A stretch of DNA of 6,078 nucleotides from Peptostreptococcaceae bacterium (GCA_029983575.1 JASBZE010000094.1:1-6078), one strand, 5' to 3'. Numbered from the stretch's first letter, positions 1 through 5,602 are shown. Notes: generated by a model not told the origin, from the letters alone. Made by a program: numbers and translations.

Positions 1-25
1 CTTTGTCATAGTATTTCTTTATCAT
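1..25 (-). CDS. ilvC: Ketol-acid reductoisomerase, N-terminal fragment (cut by window edge)
   Basis: Only the first eight codons are present, reading MIKKYYDK, before the window ends. The start is set by an ATG at 25-23 with a strong AGGAGG ribosome binding site at 36-31, five bases upstream. KetoI-acid reductoisomerases of Firmicutes commonly begin with a short lysine-rich segment followed by YYDKD, and ilvC is a frequent neighbour of ilvB, so the identity rests on this short motif plus context. The enzyme would convert acetolactate, the product of the upstream ilvB, to dihydroxyisovalerate using NADPH (family knowledge). The gap to ilvB is 56 bp with no visible terminator or promoter, so the two are probably cotranscribed. 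Another protein with a similar start cannot be excluded from eight residues. Confidence 0.65.
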
Positions 26-81
26 AATTTCCTCCTACTTATTTGTCGTATTTAATCTGTTTATCTATTTATTTTTAAATC

Positions 82-1779
82 TTAGGCATTTTTGGGAAGT
101 ATCGTATCTTTTACTGTCTTTCCCGGTGGTATCATTGGCATTACATGTTCATCACTATCTATATATACATTTATGATTGCAGGTTTTTCGTCTTTTATTG
201 CTTTTTCCAAAGCTTTCTTGAATTCATCCATGTTTTTTGCCTCATAACCTTTCGCTCCAAATGCATCCGACAAGAGCAGATAATTGGTAGTGAAATCTGC
301 ATCCGTAGCTGAAAATCTCTTTTTATAGAGAATATCCTGCCATTGTCTAACCATTCCAAGGGACGAATTATTCATAACGACCGTTATTATTTTGATATCA
401 TATCTAACAGCTGTAACAACCTCATTTAAATTCATGTGAAATGAGCCGTCACCAGTAACGTGGACCACTACTTTCTCTGGATTTGCTACCTTTGCCCCAA
501 TAGCAGCCCCATAACCAAATCCCATAGCTCCAAGTCCCCCACTGGTTAGGAAAGTACGCGGGTTATTTTTCATAGAAAACTGTGCAGCCCACATCTGATG
601 CTGACCTACATCAGTTACGTAAATCAAATCGTCCCCTAGTGTTTTAGAAATATGACCTATAACTCTATGAGGTCTGCAAGTCAGCGGCTGTCCCTTATCG
701 ACATCAAACCTATCTTCACTTTCAGGGTTAAAGTCCCTTAATTTATAATCACGAATTTTTCTCCTCCATACTTCCCTCTTATTTTCATCGATATTTGGAA
801 GTATCTTTTCAAGAGCGTCCTTTACATCCCCAACAATCGCAAAGTCCGCATTTATATTTTTAGATATCTCGCTTTCATCAACATCAATCTGTATTATAGT
901 TGCATTTTTAGCGAATTTTTTGGCATTTAGCGCTACCCTATCAGAAAATCTAGCCCCTATCGCTATGAGTAGATCACACTGTTCAATTGCTTTGTTACTG
1001 CTCATCTTGCCATGCATACCAACCATTCCGAGATTTAGTTCATCCTCGCAACCAAGTACTCCGATTGCCATTATCGTATGACAAGCAGGTATGGAGTTTT
1101 TTTCTATTAAAGCCCTGAGTTCATTGAAACTATCAGAAGCAGTAACACCTCCTCCACAGTAAATCACTGGACATTTTGATTTATTTATATATTCTGCAAA
1201 TTGTCTAGCCTCTTTATTTTCTATCGTCTTTCTATCTCCGACTTTTTTGGAATTTTTATGTTCAAATTCAACTTCTTCCTGGAGTATATCCTTAGGAATG
1301 TCGATTAATACAGGACCTTTTCTACCAGAGTTAGCAATTTTAAAAGACTCCCTGATAGTATCTTGTAGTTCATCTATTGTTTCGATAACAAAATTTGCCT
1401 TTGTAATAGGCGCAGTCACCCCAATGATGTCGACCTCTTGGAAACTGTCCTTGCCAGACAAAGACCTTGGCACATTACCTGTTATACATACCATAGGCAC
1501 CGAATCCATATTTGCAGCAGCTATTCCAGTAACTAAGTTCGTAGCACCAGGACCACTGGTTGCAATGACTACTCCAGTTTTCCCACTGCTTCTAGCATAT
1601 CCATCTGCGCTATGTGCAGCTCCCTGCTCATGACTGGTACGAATGTGTGTTATCACATCCTGATAATCATATAATGAATCGTAAATGTCTAACACTGATC
1701 CTCCTGGATACCCAAAAATCGTATCAACACCCTCATCGATGAGTGTTTTAAGTACTACTTCAGCCCCTTTAACCTTCAT
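82..1779 (-). CDS. ilvB: Acetolactate synthase, large (catalytic) subunit
   Basis: The 565-residue protein has the normal length and full domain order of acetohydroxyacid synthase large subunits: N-terminal ThDP-binding pyrimidine domain (about 1-165, with the catalytic glutamate E51 in SHEQGA), central FAD/nucleotide-binding domain (about 190-330, IGARFSDRV at 274-282), and C-terminal ThDP pyrophosphate domain (about 370-545). The Mg/ThDP motif begins GDGSF at 443-447 and ends NN at 470-471, followed by GMVRQWQ at 475-481. It condenses two pyruvates to acetolactate, or pyruvate with 2-oxobutyrate, the first common step to valine, leucine and isoleucine, in the cytoplasm. The ATG at 1779 follows a GGAGGTG ribosome binding site (1791-1785). 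It is the first gene of a leftward operon with ilvC next. No regulatory subunit gene ilvN lies between them. The anabolic ilvB role is preferred over catabolic AlsS because of the ilvC context and the FAD-type RFSDR motif. Confidence 0.95.
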   Translation of the reverse strand: MKVKGAEVVLKTLIDEGVDTIFGYPGGSVLDIYDSLYDYQDVITHIRTSHEQGAAHSADGYARSSGKTGVVIATSGPGATNLVTGIAAANMDSVPMVCITGNVPRSLSGKDSFQEVDIIGVTAPITKANFVIETIDELQDTIRESFKIANSGRKGPVLIDIPKDILQEEVEFEHKNSKKVGDRKTIENKEARQFAEYINKSKCPVIYCGGGVTASDSFNELRALIEKNSIPACHTIMAIGVLGCEDELNLGMVGMHGKMSSNKAIEQCDLLIAIGARFSDRVALNAKKFAKNATIIQIDVDESEISKNINADFAIVGDVKDALEKILPNIDENKREVWRRKIRDYKLRDFNPESEDRFDVDKGQPLTCRPHRVIGHISKTLGDDLIYVTDVGQHQMWAAQFSMKNNPRTFLTSGGLGAMGFGYGAAIGAKVANPEKVVVHVTGDGSFHMNLNEVVTAVRYDIKIITVVMNNSSLGMVRQWQDILYKKRFSATDADFTTNYLLLSDAFGAKGYEAKNMDEFKKALEKAIKDEKPAIINVYIDSDEHVMPMIPPGKTVKDTILPKNA

Positions 1780-1823
1780 TCCATCACCTCCGAAAACAAA
1801 TGACGAAGCATAAATTGCTTCAT
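1776..1823 (-). CDS. Possible 15-codon leader ORF overlapping the ilvB start
   Basis: An ATG at 1823-1821 opens a frame reading MKQFMLRHLFSEVME, ending in a TGA that overlaps the ilvB ATG in an ATGA arrangement. The frame runs through the whole stem-loop and the ilvB ribosome binding site, so a ribosome translating it would melt the hairpin and could re-initiate at ilvB. Against it, there is only a weak AAGAG-like site upstream, and just three of fifteen codons are leucine or valine, which is not the run of branched-chain codons typical of ilv leader peptides. It may be chance. Confidence 0.22.
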   Translation of the reverse strand: MKQFMLRHLFSEVME

Positions 1824-1825
1824 CA
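1793..1825 (-). terminator. Attenuator-like stem-loop in the ilvB leader
   Basis: On the minus-strand RNA a 10-bp stem (1825-1816 with 1810-1801, all pairs formed, one of them U-G) closes a five-base loop AUUUA and is followed at once by UUUGUUUU (1800-1793). This is the shape of an intrinsic terminator, placed between the predicted promoter and the ilvB ribosome binding site at 1791-1785. It would therefore act as an attenuator within the ilvB leader rather than as the end of another gene. The stem is only moderately GC-rich, so efficiency is uncertain. No T-box consensus or long leader is visible. Confidence 0.55.
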
Positions 1826-1907
1826 CTCTTAATTTTTTATTTACCTGTTAATTAAAATAGGCTAAATTATAATTTTTCTTCATTTTTATAAAATTATAAT
1901 ACTCAAT

Positions 1908-1936
1908 ACTTTATCATTATAAAGTCCGAGTGTCAA
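1908..1936 (-). promoter_or_regulatory. Predicted sigma-A-type promoter for ilvB
   Basis: Read on the minus strand, a perfect TTGACA (-35, 1936-1931) is followed after 17 bases by TAAAGT (-10, 1913-1908), with an upstream TG giving an extended -10. The start point would be near 1900, leaving a leader of about 120 nt to the ilvB ATG that contains the attenuator-like hairpin. A TATAAT lies closer to the -35 but at only 9 bases spacing, so it is not the preferred -10. Confidence 0.6.
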
Positions 1937-2039
1937 TACTTTTTTGGAATTTATTGAATTTTTCGTCTTAATAAATTACATAAAGATCACTTTTTTTGAA
2001 ATAATTAAATTCTAATAATCTCTTTATGGACGTTTACGT

Positions 2040-2115
2040 AATGGTTAATGTATGTGCAACGCTCACTTGTAGGCAAGCTGAGTTACGCTTATATGCATAT
2101 CTTTGACCATTTTTT
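2040..2115 (+). repeat. Hairpin element A1 (type A, 35-nt core)
   Basis: The 5' arm 2040-2057 pairs with about 2094-2111 on the plus-strand RNA, using several U-G pairs, a single-base bulge and one U-U mismatch. The 35-nt core contains CGCTCACT and GTTACGCT. An inner stem CTCA/TGAG plus CTTG/CAAG closes a four-base loop TAGG. A run of six T follows at 2110-2115, so the plus strand resembles a terminator with an enlarged loop. Positions 2038-2092 match element A2 with one difference in 55 bases. Confidence 0.75.
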
Positions 2116-2157
2116 CGGATAAGCAACTTCTATCAATTTCTTTATGAGCTTTCATGT

Positions 2158-2232
2158 AATGGTTAATGTATGTGCAACGCTCACTTGCAGGCAAGCTGAG
2201 TTACGCTTATGCACATATCATTAACCATTTTT
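2158..2232 (+). repeat. Hairpin element A2 (type A, 35-nt core)
   Basis: The 5' arm 2158-2175 is complementary over 18 bases to 2211-2229, with a single bulged T. The core 2176-2210 is the same as in A1 except for one T-to-C change in the apical loop (CAGG instead of TAGG). Five T follow at 2228-2232 on the plus strand. Where A1 has ATGCAT in its 3' arm, A2 has GCACAT. Both pair with the same 5' arm, A1 through U-G wobbles. Confidence 0.8.
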
Positions 2233-2275
2233 ATGCAACTAACAAAGATTATTCATAGTAGAATTTTTTGTCCAC

Positions 2276-2351
2276 AAAAAAAATGATCAATACTATTGTG
2301 GGAGCGTAACGTTACACATCCTAGTGAGCGAGCACATAGTATTGACCATTT
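2276..2351 (-). repeat. Hairpin element B1 (type B, 32-nt core, inverted relative to A)
   Basis: Arms 2281-2300 and 2333-2351 are complementary, with one bulged base. On the minus-strand RNA the only imperfect pair becomes G-U, so that strand folds best. It is followed by a run of eight T on the minus strand (2283-2276), which makes it terminator-like. The 32-nt core 2301-2332 holds the plus-strand octamers AGCGTAAC and AGTGAGCG, the reverse complements of the type A core octamers, and a perfect palindrome GTAACGTTAC. Confidence 0.8.
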
Positions 2352-2400
2352 AAATACAGTTACATAAATCATCATGGTAGCTTTCGTTATTAACGTAAAT

Positions 2401-2468
2401 AACGGTCAAGACTATGTGGGAGCGTAACGTTACACATCCTAGTGAGTGAGCACATAGTCTTGGGCGTT
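2401..2468. repeat. Hairpin element B2 (type B, 32-nt core)
   Basis: Arms 2401-2418 and 2451-2468 pair over 18 positions, with twelve perfect pairs next to the core and one mismatch plus one wobble near the base on the plus strand. The core 2419-2450 equals that of B1 in 31 of 32 bases. In the stem, a T-A pair of B1 (CAATACTA) is a G-C pair here (CAAGACTA), a two-sided change that keeps pairing. By core direction it reads on the minus strand, like B1, but that strand has no long T run. The plus strand has TTTT at 2467-2470. Confidence 0.8.
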
Positions 2469-2511
2469 TTCATCACATAAATTTCATAAACATACTAGAC
2501 TTGTTATCCAT

Positions 2512-2553
2512 AAAAACAGACCAAACCATGTGTTAGCGACACATAGTTTGGTC
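2512..2553 (-). terminator. Intrinsic terminator of the protease gene (hairpin element C, minimal form)
   Basis: On the minus-strand RNA a 14-bp stem (2553-2540 with 2532-2519, one G-U pair) closes a seven-base loop UCGCUAA, and five U follow at 2516-2512. It lies 16 bases after the stop codon of the protease gene and is in the right orientation to end that transcript. The ATGTG/CACAT pairs flanking the loop and the CGCT in the loop match the inner stem and core of the neighbouring B elements, so it looks like a loop-deleted member of the same family, or its precursor. Confidence 0.85.
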
Positions 2554-2569
2554 CATTTATTCTAATAAA

Positions 2570-4954
2570 TTACTTATTCATTAGATATATTAATTCACTC
2601 TTAGTAACGGAATTTGCCCCGCCACCAACTTGAATTACATCTGTTATTCTCTTTCTAGACAAAACTCTCTTTTGCTCTTCTGATAGACCTCCACTTCCAA
2701 TTACAAGTGGACTTTTGTTCTTGCCTCCTATAGGTCCAACTGCCAATCCATCTATTAAGTGAGTCGGATTTTTTTGACCGTCTTTTACTACATAGACCTT
2801 TGAGTATTCCTCTTGTGGATAGAATTTCTCAATTACCTTGGCATTTGTATCCTTCCTGTTAGTACCAAATAATCTCTCTACATTTTCAAGATTAGCTTGA
2901 GTTGAAGCAGGAACTGAAGAAGTACCTCCTATTATGTAGGTCTTGTTCATTCCCTTGATCTCATCTTCACTTTCCTTTGTAGGAAGAACACCATTTCTAT
3001 CTGTCAATATAATAGGTATGTTTCTCTCTGCTGAAACAGTTGAAAAACTTATCGCATCTGCAAGCCCTTTGTATCCATTGACTATTGCTACTTCTTTTAC
3101 GTCATTAGTTTTTTTCTTTAGGGCATCAGCTATCTTATTAGATGTGTCATACCTGTTTATTCCAGAAATTCTACTTACCTTTATCCCTTTGGCAGCTATC
3201 TGCGACTCCGCATTTTTTGACACGCTATCCTTACCACCAATTATAGTTACATTTTTTACTCCCAACTTTGTCAATTGACTTGATGTTGAAGCTGTAAGGT
3301 ATTTAGCATCCGTTAAAAGTATTGGAGCATCTAAAGCCTTAGCATAAGGTGATGAAGTTAGGGCGTCGACAATGGCGTTTGAATTTACTATAACTGCATT
3401 TTCCGCCTTAGCCCATGCGTGATTTGAGAGTTTGATCGCTGTGTCAAACCTGTCAGTCCCAATTATTGACTTGCCGGCATCCTTATGATTTGTAATCGCC
3501 TTTATTACCACATTGGCAGGCTGATACTTTTTAAAGCTGTTTATATCTTTAAATCCGCCACTTTGGTAAACAAAAGACTCGCCTAGATTCGCCTTTGCCA
3601 CGAAGTTTGCAAATCCCCTGGTATTCATTTCTATACACATATTTGAATCTTTTCTGTTTGCTGAGTTATCTACCTCAACCCCTATGGCTCCCTTACCGTT
3701 TGGAAGGTTGTAATTGTCAGTTTCTATAGTTACATATCCTGAGAAAGGTATTATCCCTGATTTAAGTTGTTTTCTCTGATTATAATCAGGCTTACCACCA
3801 ACTACAGGTATATAGAATATGCTGTACTTAGCTCCTCCACTCTCTGTTGCGAACATAACGGCCTGAAGTCTTTCATTTGGCTCATTAAAGTCAAATACAT
3901 TGGCTGCAAGTATCCTGTTTGCAGAAATTGTAGTGGAAAAAGAATTTTCATGTTGGTAAATCTTCTCTCCATTGTACTTCATGTGTTTAACTATTGCATA
4001 GTTATCTGTATATGAAAGTACTGTTTGATCTTCATATGATATCCAGAAATATCCACCCTCTGAATTATATGGTCCCCAGCTGTTTTTTACAAGCCACGCT
4101 CCGTTTGAATCCGGTCTTGCCTTTCCTGTAAACTTTGAAGCCGGATAGTTATCATCCCAACCAACAATAGCGATACTGTGGTTTTGTCCCTTAGGAAAGT
4201 CTACGTATACGGAATTTCCATCCGGGCTAGCATACTCTTTTGACTCGAAATATCCAGTCATAACAGCTCCGTACTCATATACTGCATTTTTTATCGTATT
4301 TATATCGTCCTTAAGGTTGATTACATCAGTTACCCTATAGTCAAACATAGGTGCTGAATCGTAATTTCCCGGCTTAGTCGCACCGTTGACATCTAGCTTA
4401 GTCGAATCAAAAGGTAGGTCTTTTTCAAGCTTTGGACCTGCCCATGACGTTAGATAACCTACAGGAGCCTCATTTGTAGCACCTTCTAGGTCGCTTACCT
4501 TCCAGTTGTGCTTGCCGTCTTTCGCCCACCATCTCATGTGTTCCTCAGAAAGATCGTAAGCTCCTAGACCTTTTCTGAGTAGAAATGACTCATATGTTGC
4601 AAGCCCTGAAAAAGCCCAGCATATGCCTGTATTTTCTTGACTCTTAACAGGAGTAGTCAAATCAAGAGTCCTAGGATCGTATTTCACCTTGTAATTAGGT
4701 GGTATTTCAGACTTAATATAAGAAGGTTCTGTTTCTCCTTTTGAGTCAGCTGACAAAGGTCTGTTTATCCATTCGTCAAATTGTATGTCACTGTACTCTC
4801 CTGAACCAGAATACTTAGAGTCGTAAGCTTCATTAACTGCCTCGTTTACTTTTATATCGTCATAACCTTCAGCAAAAGCGTAATTTATCGCTCCTGATGA
4901 CATTGACGCTACCAATGAAGCGGCTATAACTAAATTAACAAACTTATTTTTCAT
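2570..4954 (-). CDS. Cwp84-like secreted cysteine protease with three CWB2 cell-wall-binding repeats
   Basis: The 794-residue protein starts with a signal peptide (1-28, MKNK positive start, hydrophobic 5-22, cleavage after AFA). A propeptide-like segment (about 29-90) precedes a C1A papain-type domain (about 91-325) with oxyanion Q106, nucleophile C112 in GICWAFS, catalytic H259 in QNHSIAIVGWDD and N291 in LVKNSWG. A linker/lectin-like domain follows (about 330-490), then three CWB2 repeats opened by GTDRFDTA (499), GINRYDTS (598) and GTNRKDTN (697), with IIGG-type motifs at 571 and 674 and a weaker VGGG at 776. Length and order match C. difficile Cwp84 (about 803 residues), which cleaves the S-layer precursor SlpA. 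An equivalent surface-protein maturation role here is inference. CWB2 modules bind anionic wall polymers. The gene is monocistronic: own promoter at 4996-5024 and own terminator at 2512-2553. The start ATG at 4954 is supported by the signal peptide and an in-frame TAA just upstream. Confidence 0.92.
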   Translation of the reverse strand: MKNKFVNLVIAASLVASMSSGAINYAFAEGYDDIKVNEAVNEAYDSKYSGSGEYSDIQFDEWINRPLSADSKGETEPSYIKSEIPPNYKVKYDPRTLDLTTPVKSQENTGICWAFSGLATYESFLLRKGLGAYDLSEEHMRWWAKDGKHNWKVSDLEGATNEAPVGYLTSWAGPKLEKDLPFDSTKLDVNGATKPGNYDSAPMFDYRVTDVINLKDDINTIKNAVYEYGAVMTGYFESKEYASPDGNSVYVDFPKGQNHSIAIVGWDDNYPASKFTGKARPDSNGAWLVKNSWGPYNSEGGYFWISYEDQTVLSYTDNYAIVKHMKYNGEKIYQHENSFSTTISANRILAANVFDFNEPNERLQAVMFATESGGAKYSIFYIPVVGGKPDYNQRKQLKSGIIPFSGYVTIETDNYNLPNGKGAIGVEVDNSANRKDSNMCIEMNTRGFANFVAKANLGESFVYQSGGFKDINSFKKYQPANVVIKAITNHKDAGKSIIGTDRFDTAIKLSNHAWAKAENAVIVNSNAIVDALTSSPYAKALDAPILLTDAKYLTASTSSQLTKLGVKNVTIIGGKDSVSKNAESQIAAKGIKVSRISGINRYDTSNKIADALKKKTNDVKEVAIVNGYKGLADAISFSTVSAERNIPIILTDRNGVLPTKESEDEIKGMNKTYIIGGTSSVPASTQANLENVERLFGTNRKDTNAKVIEKFYPQEEYSKVYVVKDGQKNPTHLIDGLAVGPIGGKNKSPLVIGSGGLSEEQKRVLSRKRITDVIQVGGGANSVTKSELIYLMNK

Positions 4955-4968
4955 AAACTTTTAATTTG

Positions 4969-4977
4969 CACCCCTTT
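4969..4977 (-). promoter_or_regulatory. Distant ribosome binding site of the protease gene
   Basis: Read on the minus strand, AAAGGGGTG is the only Shine-Dalgarno-like sequence upstream of the ATG at 4954, and it ends 14 bases before it, much longer than the 5-9 bases seen for the other genes here. No alternative in-frame start lies nearer, because an in-frame TAA intervenes and the signal peptide begins at this ATG. Initiation may be less efficient than for the neighbours. Confidence 0.5.
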
Positions 4978-4995
4978 TTTATCTTTATCTTTTTT

Positions 4996-5024
4996 ATTAT
5001 AACACGTATAATTATTTTACACAA
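4996..5024 (-). promoter_or_regulatory. Predicted sigma-A-type promoter for the protease gene
   Basis: On the minus strand TTGTGT (-35, 5024-5019) is followed after 17 bases by a perfect TATAAT (-10, 5001-4996) preceded by an extended TG. The start point would be near 4989, giving a leader of about 35 nt. It is divergent from the rplM promoter, with the two -35 boxes separated by only 12 bp. Confidence 0.7.
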
Positions 5025-5036
5025 AGGAAAAAAATC

Positions 5037-5065
5037 TTGACTTTTTCTCCTCAAAGTATTAAAAT
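5037..5065 (+). promoter_or_regulatory. Predicted sigma-A-type promoter for rplM-rpsI
   Basis: TTGACT (5037-5042), a 17-base spacer and TAAAAT (5060-5065) form a good vegetative promoter. Transcription would begin near 5072 and give a leader of about 80 nt before rplM. A second TTGACA at 5105-5110 lacks a good -10 at the correct distance. Confidence 0.65.
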
Positions 5066-5082
5066 ATATAAGAATGTGTTAT

Positions 5083-5106
5083 TAAGTCCACTATTGCCCC
5101 GGACTT
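5083..5106 (+). promoter_or_regulatory. Leader stem-loop upstream of rplM, possible L13 autoregulatory site
   Basis: AAGTCC (5084-5089) pairs with GGACTT (5101-5106) around an 11-base loop ending in CCCC, and a T-G pair can extend the stem. It lies within the predicted 5' leader of rplM. Ribosomal protein leaders upstream of rplM are known in low-GC Gram-positive bacteria (L13 leader family). Whether this hairpin belongs to that family is inference from position, since I cannot align it to the family model. There is no T run, so it is not a terminator. Confidence 0.4.
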
Positions 5107-5154
5107 GACATAAATAGAGAAAAATTTTTAATGAAAGGTTAAGGAGGGACATCA

Positions 5155-5583
5155 ATGAATAGCTATATAGCTAAGCCTAAAGATACAAAAAGAGATTGGT
5201 ACGTAGTTGATGCTGAAGGTAAGACACTTGGACGTCTTGCAACTGAGATAGCAAAAATATTAAGAGGTAAACACAAGCCTACATTTACACCACATGTTGA
5301 CGGTGGGGACTTTGTAATAGTTGTAAATGCTGACAAAGTTGAGGTTACTGGAAAGAAAGCAGAACAAAAAGTTTATTCACACCACACTGGTTACGTTGGT
5401 GGATTAAAGCAAATATCTTATCAAGATATGATGGAAAAACATCCTGAAAGAATTATAACTCACGCTGTAAATGGTATGCTTCCAAAGAACAGACTAAGAG
5501 CTAGAATGATGACTAGACTAAGAGTGTTTGCTGGACCTGAGCACACTCACGAAGCACAAAAGCCACAAAAGCTAGAAATATAA
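5155..5583 (+). CDS. rplM: 50S ribosomal protein L13
   Basis: The 142-residue product has the standard length of bacterial L13 and its conserved blocks: the N-terminal WYVVDAEGKTLGRLAT (16-31), the central VVNADKVEVTGKK (56-68), HHTGYVGG (76-83) and the C-terminal MLPKNRLRARMMTRLRVF block (108-125), followed by GPEHTHEAQKP. L13 is an early-assembling 23S rRNA-binding protein of the large subunit. The ATG at 5155 is preceded by a strong AAGGAGGG site at 5141-5148, six bases away. It is followed after 19 bp by rpsI, the usual two-gene operon. Expression is likely driven from 5037-5065 and may be feedback-controlled through the leader hairpin at 5083-5106. Confidence 0.97.
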   Translation: MNSYIAKPKDTKRDWYVVDAEGKTLGRLATEIAKILRGKHKPTFTPHVDGGDFVIVVNADKVEVTGKKAEQKVYSHHTGYVGGLKQISYQDMMEKHPERIITHAVNGMLPKNRLRARMMTRLRVFAGPEHTHEAQKPQKLEI

Positions 5584-5602
5584 TTTGGAAGGAGGAATAT
5601 AG

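Larger units (their letters stand above)
2020..2554. repeat. Array of five hairpin repeat units with about 120-bp period
   Basis: This gene-free stretch is filled by five units, each made of a palindromic element and an AT-rich spacer of about 45-50 bp. Hairpin starts at 2040, 2158, 2281, 2401 and 2519 give steps of 118, 123, 120 and 118 bp. Spacers are also related in places: the segments before the first two elements share TCTTTATG and GTAATGG, and AGCTTTC recurs at 2147 and 2379. Units 1 and 2 (type A) are near copies, units 3 and 4 (type B) are near copies, and unit 5 is a short form lacking most of the loop. No transposase or integrase gene is present in the window. I do not recognise the family. 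Confidence 0.8.

Noticed and set aside
1247..1633. Plus-strand open frame of 128 codons
   Set aside because: It lies wholly inside ilvB on the opposite strand, has no ribosome binding site and resembles no family. ilvB is unambiguous here.
1848..1883. 11-codon leader peptide MKKNYNLAYFN upstream of ilvB
   Set aside because: It has no ribosome binding site and only one branched-chain codon, in very AT-rich DNA.
1793..1900. T-box riboswitch upstream of ilvB
   Set aside because: The predicted leader is only about 120 nt and lacks the conserved AGGGTGGNACC-type T-box sequence.
2041..2223. Two 21-codon plus-strand frames starting at 2041 and 2159 (MVNVCATLTCRQAELRL...) within A1 and A2
   Set aside because: Neither has a ribosome binding site, both fall inside the hairpin, and their similarity is explained by the repeat itself. 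The single core difference is silent, but one site is not evidence of coding.
2264..2281. Inverted repeat TTTTTTGT / ACAAAAAA
   Set aside because: It has a two-base centre and is nearly all A/T. It is a by-product of the T run next to element B1.
2020..2554. CRISPR array
   Set aside because: The repeated parts are 35-75 bp palindromes of different subtypes and orientations, spacers are related rather than unique, and no cas gene is present.
2020..2554. Insertion sequence or MITE with target duplication
   Set aside because: No transposase is present and no consistent target-site duplication flanks the elements. A mobile origin remains possible but is not supported by this window.
2943..3278. 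Plus-strand open frame of 111 codons
   Set aside because: It is antisense to the CWB2 repeats of the protease gene; its hydrophobic look comes from reading the complement of the repeat-coding DNA.
3767..4015. Plus-strand open frame of 82 codons
   Set aside because: It is antisense to the linker domain of the protease gene, with no start signal.
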